Assembly (NCBI GenBank): GCA_932294295.1
Contig: OW028580.1
Span: 14,945,102 to 15,009,101 of the forward strand
Length of the DNA stretch: 64,000 nt
Origin: Alitta virens
Lineage: Eukaryota; Annelida; Polychaeta; Phyllodocida; Nereididae
Direction: 5' to 3'
Each line of letters opens with the position of its first letter. The first letter of the stretch is position 1. The notes under the pieces are model-generated. The model did not search any database. It was not told where the DNA came from and worked only from the letters and a program-made list of their open reading frames with translations. The position numbers and the translations under genes were made by a program. Below, in pieces: positions 56,807 through 64,000 of this stretch.

Positions 56807-57094
56807 ATTGGTATTAGAACTAAAAGTTATAATTGAGGTATTAAAGATATATATAGTACAACTGTTTTATAAAATACGTTATTAAGTAATAACAACTGTA
56901 ATGAATATTCATACAACAGACGTTCTGGCGTCATAGCTATTAAAAACTAGCATCACGCACTGTTGTTTTAAGTACACGGGACACGCAATGACACTATAAC
57001 AAGTAAATGGTTATTTAATGACATGATGGTACACGATGATATGTCAAACAAACAAACAAACATACAGCCGGTTAATAATTAAAAATGCTGAATA

Positions 57095-57102
57095 CTATAA
57101 AA
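57095..57102 (+). promoter_or_regulatory. TATA box of the tandem PC4-like gene
   Basis: TATAAAAG, 97 bp before the ATG at 57192. The 56807-57191 spacer holds nothing else recognised. Confidence 0.6.
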
Positions 57103-57191
57103 GGCCTGATACTGGATCTATGCATTATATCGTTTCTACGAAGACTTGCTGAACTCTCTCATATCGCAACTGATATATCGCAACACACAAA

Positions 57192-58065
57192 ATGGCAAAC
57201 AATGCGGTGACAAGGAAACACTACAATCAGGGAGGAACGCAGATAAAAGGCCAGTTTTTGTGGCATCGAGAAATTAGCTCAAGGAAATTTCTCACGCTCC
57301 AGCGGTACAGAGGCAAGGTATCAATGCATCTAAGAGTATACACTTTAGACGACCAAAATTACTGTCTGATCCCTACAAAGAAAGGGGTTACGCTGGACAA
57401 GCAGCAAACGCGAGATTTGCTTGAGAACATGCGTAACATGGCTGCTTTTATAGGTATTGTAAGTATCTTGGTATAATACTGTTAGTATATATATATATTC
57501 ATATATGTAACATTGTAATAATCTCCCCATTTACTATTTGTTATAGGATAGTAACACGCATCAAACAGACGATGGAACTGAGGCAATTACGAGTGATTCG
57601 GCTAGAACGGACATGATTGATGATATAGAGTATATTACTGAGGATAATGAGATGTTCGATGATACGGCTGAGGTTGATGAATATTCTCAGAATATTTTAA
57701 AGATACACATTGGTAAAAATGTGCACTGTAGGGCAAAAAAGGCCTCCTGTACAGTTGACCTGCGCCACAGTTTCTTTAGAAACATGTCGCTTACATCTGA
57801 ACACCCAACACAAAGAGGTGTAAAGCTCACGAAGTATGAGTTTGCGAAACTGCTAGACCTCCTGCCTCAACTTGAAGACAGATGGAGCGGTTTGGCTGAA
57901 CTGACAGCATGTTACAACACTCATGATACTCAGGATGATGTGCATGCATGTGACCATTGCACACCTAAGCCATCTATACCAAGACATGCGCATCGTCCTT
58001 ACAATATCTCACTCAGACAGCCTACTGCTTCATCCAGTTCTACAGTCACAAATTCTCCTAATTAA
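57192..58065 (+). CDS. Spliced protein with two PC4-like ssDNA-binding domains
   Basis: Two exons: 57192-57458 and 57547-58065, with a phase-0 intron of 88 bp (donor GTAAGT at 57459, acceptor TTGTTATAG ending 57546). The frame carries straight on into exon 2, giving 261 residues. Domain 1 (about 25-85) and domain 2 (about 140-202) each end with the same signature, PTKKGVTL (61-68) and PTQRGVKL (176-183), followed by an amphipathic helix. The order of curved beta strands, P-x(3)-G-V-x-L, then helix is that of the PC4/p15 transcription-cofactor fold, which binds single-stranded DNA. An acidic linker separates the domains, and the C-terminus is Ser/Thr-rich. PC4-type ORFs occur in other Polintons as I recall. 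A role in replication or early transcription is inferred. AATAAA near 58307 may end the transcript. Confidence 0.7.
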
Positions 58066-58574
58066 TTTAATAACTCGAATATGCTTTATAGGTTATATAC
58101 TATTGTTATAAAAGGTGGTAGAACATAGTTCGTTATACTATAATTATATATCCATAATATTATATAAGTATATTTTTTGTATTATTATATATAATCTCTT
58201 TATATATATATATATATATGTAAGTACTTTGTTATAATATACAGACACTATGTTTATGCGTGTGCTGCATTTTTGTCAGTAATGCACCAATATATATCAC
58301 CACATTAATAAATATATACACGTATATTAAATTGTTGTGTTTTTTATAATGTCAGCCAAAGCATATGTTTCAACCGTATTTTAAACAAATAAGATGATCT
58401 ATTTGAGAAGTCTCAACTACATACGTTAGTACAACAAGTTTAGGTGAGGCTTGATGAGTCGTTTATGAGAGAATGCTCTACACATGCAGATACTGATAGT
58501 CGCACGCAATTTCGTACTTCTCATTTACCGCTTCCTAACCGTATTGTTAATTACATGATAGCTGTTGACTACAT
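58066..58574. other. AT-rich intergenic region between two spliced genes
   Basis: TA-rich with a (TA)n run near 58201-58219. Holds the probable polyadenylation site of the first gene and the promoter of the second. Confidence 0.45.
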
Positions 58575-58582
58575 GTATAAAA
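58575..58582 (+). promoter_or_regulatory. TATA box of the CARD-like gene
   Basis: TATAAAAG, 39 bp before the ATG at 58614, implying a very short 5' leader. Confidence 0.65.
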
Positions 58583-58613
58583 GGTAGGACCTGTCCCACT
58601 CTTACAACTCGCC

Positions 58614-59356
58614 ATGGAAATACTACGAGACTATGCTGATGCATTTATTTACCATGTTAATACCAATGAGATAGCTATAATGCTACGCTGTGAGGGATTG
58701 CTGAAGGATTCTGATTTAATTGTTATTAGGTCACAAACATCACTCCTGGATAAGACTAAAATGCTACTGAAAACATTATACATAGAAAAGTGTTACAAAG
58801 CTACAGCATTGTTCTTCAGATTTTTGCAAAGAGAGTACGAGGATGTGTTTAGTACAATTCCAGGATTAATAGGAGGTAAACGCACAAGTATTATTATTAG
58901 TACTTCAATAACTCTCAATGTTATGTGTATAGATGGCGACGTCAGCATCGATCTAACAGATACACAGGTACGGTATACAATATATCCTTAACATATATTT
59001 AAAACATACGCATATGTATATATTAATTATGGATAATATCTTTTTAATTACAGGGTACTGTTCTTAAAGAGGAACTGACAATATCGCTACCTCTACAGAT
59101 GTTTATTAACCTGGTACACTACATACCGCCTTTATCATGCGGTGAAGTCAACGCTACTGTGCATCTGGGGGGCTTTTTCTACCTAATCAAGGAGGGATGT
59201 GTAACAACATTGTGCGAGACCATCAGTTATGATCAAAAGAGCGAAGGAGTATCATTAACTATTGATGATCTACAAAGTATCGACACCGCCCTACATCATG
59301 TGGAACATGCTGCACCCGAGATGACTCTTTTGACCCCTTATTTTTGTTTTATATGA
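58614..59356 (+). CDS. CARD-like death-fold protein with PC4-like C-terminus (spliced)
   Basis: Exons 58614-58967 and 59054-59356; phase-0 intron of 86 bp (donor GTACGG, acceptor TTAATTACAG). The product is 218 residues. Residues 1-83 show the hydrophobic spacing of a six-helix caspase-recruitment domain: ILRDYADAFIYHV, then EIAIMLRCEGLLKDSDL (the L..G.L...D turn typical of CARDs), then LLDKTKMLLKTL and ALFFRFLQREYEDVF. The rest looks like one or two PC4-like domains, the clearest at about 150-205, with SEGVSLTIDDLQ in the place of the P-x(3)-G-V-x-L signature. The preceding gene has the same exon plan, so the two may be paralogues with a CARD added. CARDs pair with host CARDs in apoptosis and innate sensing; interference with, or use of, that pathway is inference. 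Confidence 0.55.
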
Positions 59357-60143
59357 TGTTATTGTACTATTTGTTATTGGTATTGTACTATTTTTATTAT
59401 TAAAAATGTATTGAACATCAAAGATGATTTCCGGGTTACATATATATGTATTACTCAAATACATTGTCTATGTCATATAGTCTACTAATATATGCTAACC
59501 AGACGAACTTAATATTAATGTATAACTCTGTACATATAGTATATACTGTTGTATGATTTTATTTAGTATCAAAAGTAAGTCTTCAAGCGACTTTGTATAC
59601 ACAGTACTAATCAGCAATATATATAATAATAACATATCAAAAGTAATTCTTCAAGCGACTTTGTATACACAGTACTAATCAGCAATATATAATAATACTA
59701 GCAGTATTCACAAATATTATAGAGATATATACAGGTGTAGCATTGCAATATGCTAGTCACACAGATCATGGAAAATGTAAAAAACAGCAGATCTACTTCA
59801 TATATATTATAAGAGTGATTAACATCCGTTAGGACATTATATATAATGCCATCTCTATATACGAGTAATTTTCATAATCATTACCTACATATACAATATC
59901 ATAGAAGTAGTAGAGTATATACTTTGAGTATAATATTAAAGGACAGTTAGCATCAATTAGTTCACTGTATAAGAACATCTCTATACATGAACAATACAAA
60001 TACATACAAGTATGACATTACAATACGATAGGTATACATATCATAGAATAGTACCTATATAATACCTTGGGTAATAAAGTGCATTAACAGACATATAATA
60101 TAAGTACAATTAGCATCAATTAGATCATGTTGTGAGAATATCT
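59357..60143. other. AT-rich region between plus and minus gene blocks, with a 68-bp duplication
   Basis: ATCAAAAGTAAGTCTTCAAG and CGACTTTGTATACACAGTAC repeat at 59568 and 59636. The opposing transcription units end here, so both sets of polyadenylation sites should lie in it. No gene recognised. Confidence 0.6.
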
Positions 60144-61506
60144 CTATACAGGTGTACTTTTGCCAATATAACTACGTAGTTTCTTTCTATAAGCATCAGT
60201 AGTTTCATCATCATCATCAGAAGTGTCAGTATAAGAAAGTGTAACTTTAACTGTAGTATCCGTAACCTTAATTGTAGAATCCAAATCAGTTGTCGGTGTT
60301 CCTTGTGACGTATATGGCTGTGCTGATGAGCAGGGAGTCGATTCATTTATATCATGGTCGGTGGTATCCGAGGAATCGTCGCTTGTGCTAAAAAGTATTA
60401 AAAAGTATATATGTATTATATCTATATACTGGAGTAATATGTTATATATATATATATATAGTGTTTCTTCTGTTTTGTTACCTGCTATTAGTAGATTGAC
60501 CCCCTCCCTGGCGCAGCCTACTCAGTGCCCCCGTTAGCGTATGCCTGGCCATGCTAGTGACACCCGTCAGAATTGCCGTGCCAGCTGTAGGATTTCTCTA
60601 TATATAAAATAAAACAGTTAATGAATGAGTAATATTAACATCAGGCGTGAACAATATGTATATATGATCGCATATAGTTTAATTGAACACATCAGCTAAT
60701 TGCGAGGTTCGCAACGCCCCCCAAGTAGCCAATCTTAAACATTGTAGCGCCATCTGGCGTCCAAAATAAATCAATATGCAGCGCCACCAAGTGTCGATCC
60801 TGAACATATATATATATAGCGCCACCTGGCAATATTATTCTGCTTAAAATAGACATGCTGTTCAACGATACATACAGCGCCACCAAGTGTCAAATTTTAC
60901 CATGTATAGCACAACATTGTAATATTCTGTTTAAAATAGATATACTGTTCAAAATTATATAACATTAGTTCTGAATAACAGCTATAAAAAATAGCAGAGT
61001 CTTTGACAACAAATAATTAAGTCATTAAATAACCTTACCTTATGAAGCCATATGCCAATGCCCGTCGATACAGCTATTAGCAAAACTCCAGAGATGGATG
61101 AAATGATCACTGTAGCGCTGTTTGATTGTTCTATAACGACGTAGCCGTATTGGTGTTCGATCTGATCATTACTGCGACTAATGACGGGTTCAGGAATCTT
61201 GTTTCTCCTCCTTTGACATACAATTTTTGCCGATATGTCATATGCAGGGAGGGGTATGCTTGAATGACAGTACCTGGTACCCGTCATGTCCACGAAAGAA
61301 AGCATACCGTATTCCATGTTTGAGAACTCCTCTATGGGTACTCGCTCTAACGCCTGCGACTTCGTACAATCTGCGCGGATGTCTTTCCCCTTGTTAGTAA
61401 CCTTGCATAGGCATAAACGATTGGCGCAAATGTAGCGATATCCGTGTGTCAGTGCTACTAAACTAATAAGCACAATCAGAATGTTAAGACGCTGTACTGT
61501 CTCCAT
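60144..61506 (-). CDS. Membrane protein A: six-cysteine ectodomain, single TM, spliced
   Basis: Three exons on the minus strand: 61506-61039, 60597-60482 and 60387-60144 (donors GTAAGG and GTAACA, acceptors TATATAG and ACTTTTTAG; phases 0 and 2). The product is 275 residues. A signal peptide spans 1 to about 22 (ILIVLISLVALTHG). The ectodomain has cysteines 27, 32, 34, 47, 80 and 97, with the motifs ADCTKS (45-50), VP (56-57) and VDMTGTRYC (72-80). The TM segment is at about 131-153, followed by a Ser/Thr- and acid-rich cytoplasmic tail. The C-x-C ... DC ... L..VP ... C layout resembles an LRR N-terminal cap with one repeat. Membrane protein B is a paralogue. I know no Polinton family like this. 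Receptor decoy, adhesion or envelope functions are all possible. Confidence 0.75.
60746..60891 (-). promoter_or_regulatory. Right cluster of CTCF-like motifs, in intron 1 of gene A
   Basis: Minus-oriented sites at 60746-60759 (AGCGCCATCTGGCG), 60779-60795 (CAGCGCCACCAAGTGTC), 60817-60830 (TAGCGCCACCTGGC) and 60875-60891 (second copy of CAGCGCCACCAAGTGTC). A weaker one is near 60711-60730. Read on the minus strand they give RCCAGRTGGCGCT or ACTTGGTGGCGCTG, close to the CTCF core. They face the left cluster. Confidence 0.55.
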
Positions 61507-62307
61507 GTTAACTCTGTAAATGTTTCTAAGCAACTGAATAGAAGTTCTAACCAGTGGCAATTCGTTATGTAATTAACCACCCCCCTGACTCTATTATGCA
61601 ATTAAACCCCTTCTTGTAACGTCTATGGTTAGCTAACAGTGCAGTGTGAACTGTTTTAGGGGGGTAATTAGCAGGGTTGCAATGTCTATACGACAGCAAT
61701 GAAAACATCGGCTCATGACTGTTATAGTAAACATATGTTACTTTAATCACATAACAATGTTTAAACTGTCGATGTATATATATCTTAATGAATAGCATTC
61801 ACAGTACACCGAATGGTTTTTGTGCATCTTTATTGTCAATGAAAAATTCATTTGTGCAAAGTTATTGTCAATGAGTAATTCAGATGTTTTATGCGCAAAT
61901 TTATTGTCAATGAGGAATTCGGTTTTTTTAACTACTTACTAATATGTGCAAGGATGGCCGAAATTATTGTACTCTGTAATATTTATACATATGTACGTGC
62001 TAGTACAATCATAATATACATATATACACACCTATCGCTGTAAATACATTTATAGTTATAACTATTGAAGACTATCATGCAGATGCTATATATAGCTGTA
62101 AAAAAGTACAACAACAATTTAGGTGTAACTCCAAATATGTTTTAATCAAGCAAATAGTACTACTATAGTATTTCATGATATATACTATGGTATATAGATA
62201 CATATCAACAATGCTACAATATATAGTTTTTATAGGTTACTGAGACATATTATTACACATTGGGGTATATATAAATATACGGAACAGTAAGTCACGCAAA
62301 TATTCAA
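61507..62307. other. Upstream region of gene A with a 3-copy repeat
   Basis: ATTGTCAATGARNAATTC, preceded by GTGCAAA-like sequence, occurs at 61832, 61864 and 61902, about 330-400 bp upstream of the gene A start. It may be a promoter module. The ORF at 61565-61798 has no recognisable features. Confidence 0.5.
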
Positions 62308-62462
62308 TTAAACAAGGCCCTCTCTGGATTCTGTCATGGCTGAACTTGTGCTTAGTCGGCCTTGCGAAAGTTGCGACCTCTGTTTTCTGCAGTAGCGTAC
62401 CATCTTTAATATAGTTGTTATGATCTACAGTGTAAAGACAAGTGTTATTCATGTGTTCATAC

Positions 62463-62503
<41 letters not shown>

Positions 62504-63193
62504 ACTATAAATTATACAAACATACCTTGAACGTAATGTATGCCAGAGCTATACACGACACATTAAATTGGAAGGTGCTAATAGTAGTCGCGTGCTTGCT
62601 AACGTCTGACAAACCATTATCGTTATGTCTCGTTATAACAGCGAGGGTGTTGACATTTACTATATTAGATATAGGTGATGCGCTCGAAGTATCCTGTGTT
62701 GATAGGAATTCCTTGTGTGAATACGTAGTACACTGCACAGTTTTAGACATATCTGTAATATAAAGCGCATTATATGTATACTGTTGTGATATCGTTGCGA
62801 TTGAAATACATTTTTTAGCCTAATATAAGACTCACCTTTATCAGTGGCTAGACATACAATTGAAGCCTTGTGTACACCGGTAACCTTCTGTATTGCATTA
62901 TGACAGAATGCAGTTCCTGACATATTAACTAGCGTAATATGTTGTACAATGTACGACGAGAATGAGGGTACTTGTTGTAGCCATGATGATTTGGTGCAAT
63001 CCGCTTGGATGCCCCCGTCGTAAAGCGTAATACAATCACATACGTTAAAGCGTTGTAAGCTCTTATAAGATCCACATAATATAGCAGTATTGGTAACTGC
63101 GTTTATGCACAGAACAAAGGTAAAAAGAAGAAGCATTATCGAGTTGTTATGGCGATCTACACTGGATGTATATATTACGATTAAGTAGTTCAT
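62308..63193 (-). CDS. Membrane protein B: paralogue of A, spliced
   Basis: Three exons on the minus strand: 63193-62836, 62752-62526 and 62424-62308 (donors GTGAGT and GTATGT, acceptors TATATTACAG and TTTACACTGTAG; phases 1 and 0). The product is 233 residues from ATG 63193. An internal ATG at 63136 would place the signal peptide (LLLFTFVLCINAV) right at the N-terminus and may be the true start. Ectodomain cysteines are 40, 52, 54, 66, 97 and 114. ADCTKS (64-69) is identical to protein A, NMSGTAFC (90-97) is its counterpart, and the last two cysteines are 16 residues apart in both. A Ser/Thr-rich stalk, a TM segment straddling exons 2 and 3, and a short basic-then-polar cytoplasmic tail follow. 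Exon boundaries are predicted from sequence only. Function unknown. Confidence 0.7.
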
Positions 63194-63461
63194 AATATAG
63201 AATATTTGTGTACAGGTCACTGACTAAAGGTTATAATATAGAACATTCTAAAGCTATTTTGCAAAACAACACACTCGTATTACAAATCGTACAGTAGAGA
63301 ATCATGTAAATATATTATAACAGTACTACTAGACTGGTTATGATACAGATATAACAGTAAAACGTAATTTGTAAGTTCTAGTCATATATTTAAGCATGAA
63401 ACTTTCTGGTGTGCTGTAAAGCATTTCTATGACCATACAGTAGGCATTATGTATGCACATA
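63194..63461. other. Spacer between gene B and the polymerase
   Basis: AT-rich; presumably the gene B promoter and polymerase 3' end signals. Nothing specific recognised. Confidence 0.4.
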
Positions 63462-64000
63462 TCAGTAACCGTAAGGTAATGTGTTGTATGTATTTTTAAT
63501 TATTACTCTTTTATCAAACACTTTTCTATATATTTTGCTTGTACGTCTATTATAAACTATACCTCTATGTTTAACTCGCGAAATCTGATTACTAGTTGGG
63601 AGTTTGACTAATTGTTTTTGACCAAACACTATCTGTCTCATACAGTCAAAATCAACGATTGCAGAATTTGTGTGGTTTAATGAAATACCTTTGATTTTAC
63701 GTACAACGGTATCAGTGTTTAATTTGTATGAGTAGCTCTTAGGACCTGTAGACAAGAAAGTCTTAATATATGTATCCTGTTTGAGCTCATCAGTTAATTG
63801 ACCTAACAGATCACCTGTTTCAACAACCTGTTCACCATTTTGCTCAACGAAAATAACTGAATCGGTGTCGTAATATAGCGTATTACGCCCTATTTTGTTT
63901 AGCACTTGTAGCAAATGTAGCCGTGCTAAGGATGTTGTAAAAATACCTATAATCTCATTAGTGAAAGTTGATTCCTCTTCAAAAGTTTCGGCATTCATAA
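63462..64000 (-). CDS. Protein-primed family B DNA polymerase, C-terminal part
   Basis: A minus-strand frame open to the right edge of the window, so the start and most of the gene lie beyond it. The visible C-terminal 178 residues include IGIFTTSLARLHLLQVLNKIG, the catalytic palm motif C as YYDTDSVIF (about 42-50 of the visible part), the GPKSYSYKLN strand and the KxKG-type motif VVRKIKGISLN. This is the arrangement in Polinton/adenovirus-type protein-primed polymerases, which replicate linear DNA from a terminal protein. The two catalytic aspartate positions around DTD are intact. The ATG at 63998 is inside the domain and is not the real start. Orientation opposite to the integrase fits the usual Polinton plan. 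Confidence 0.93.
   Translation of the reverse strand, partial: MNAETFEEESTFTNEIIGIFTTSLARLHLLQVLNKIGRNTLYYDTDSVIFVEQNGEQVVETGDLLGQLTDELKQDTYIKTFLSTGPKSYSYKLNTDTVVRKIKGISLNHTNSAIVDFDCMRQIVFGQKQLVKLPTSNQISRVKHRGIVYNRRTSKIYRKVFDKRVIIKNTYNTLPYGY

Larger units (their letters stand above)
50212..64000. mobile_element. Polinton/Maverick virus-like element, right end beyond window
   Basis: Hallmark genes: retroviral-type integrase with chromodomain, capsid-type proteins, an A32-like packaging ATPase and a protein-primed family B DNA polymerase (C-terminal part at the right edge). The integrase near one end and the polymerase near the other is the usual plan for 15-20-kb Polintons. The left boundary is uncertain. 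I place it at the start of the tandem repeats, where an AGT-type end would fit, but the matching right terminal repeat and 6-bp duplication are outside the window. All visible reading frames are open. No adenovirus-type protease is seen; it may lie further right. Confidence 0.9.

Noticed and set aside
60125..60346. 73-codon Leu/Met-rich minus-strand ORF
   Set aside because: Another frame of the same strand is exon 3 of membrane gene A, with correct splice phase and Ser/Thr/Asp-rich composition.
60144..63193. Membrane proteins A and B as class I fusion glycoproteins
   Set aside because: I see no furin-type cleavage site, fusion peptide or heptad repeats; only a small cysteine-rich ectodomain and one TM segment.

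Overview
The window is animal nuclear DNA, AT-rich and crowded with transposable elements. Evidence: an intact class A amine GPCR, tRNA-derived SINEs with target-site duplications (TSDs), many palindromic MITEs, a non-LTR retrotransposon, a PIF/Harbinger DNA transposon, and genes with GT-AG introns. The receptor resembles octopamine/tyramine receptors, which points to an invertebrate (protostome or invertebrate deuterostome). I cannot name the species. I recognise no rRNA gene or functional tRNA gene.

Layout. From 1 to 10.2 kb: non-coding DNA with MITEs, SINEs and tandem repeats. 10.26-11.55 kb, minus strand: the only host gene I recognise, the receptor, with a probable 5'-UTR splice acceptor and two short upstream ORFs. 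11.6-24.5 kb: repeats. 24.5-27.26 kb: a 5'-truncated LINE with one stop codon in its reverse transcriptase. 27.4-28.3 kb: a foldback element with internal tandem repeats. 28-35 kb: SINEs of three families. 35,771-40,455: a complete Harbinger with perfect 58-bp terminal inverted repeats, TAA duplications and two intact convergent genes (DDE transposase and Myb/MADF-like partner). 40.5-50 kb: SINEs, MITEs, a LINE fossil and a 600-bp TATC array.

From about 50.2 kb to the right edge lies most of a Polinton/Maverick, a virus-like transposon. On the plus strand is a tight, intronless, partly overlapping block: integrase with chromodomain, putative penton/minor capsid protein, a small basic protein, putative major capsid protein, packaging ATPase and two small proteins. 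Next come two TATA-driven, spliced plus-strand genes. One encodes a protein with two PC4-like single-stranded-DNA-binding domains; the other has a CARD-like death-fold domain followed by PC4-like sequence. On the minus strand are two paralogous three-exon genes for small type I membrane proteins with a shared six-cysteine ectodomain. The C-terminal part of a protein-primed family B DNA polymerase runs off the right edge. No maturation protease is visible in the window.

The Polinton is the most interesting part. It joins a standard integration, capsid and packaging kit with accessory genes that look directed at the host. It also carries two clusters of CTCF-like motifs in convergent orientation about 10 kb apart: one at the left end, the other inside intron 1 of a membrane-protein gene. 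Every Polinton ORF in the window is open, so this copy looks young.
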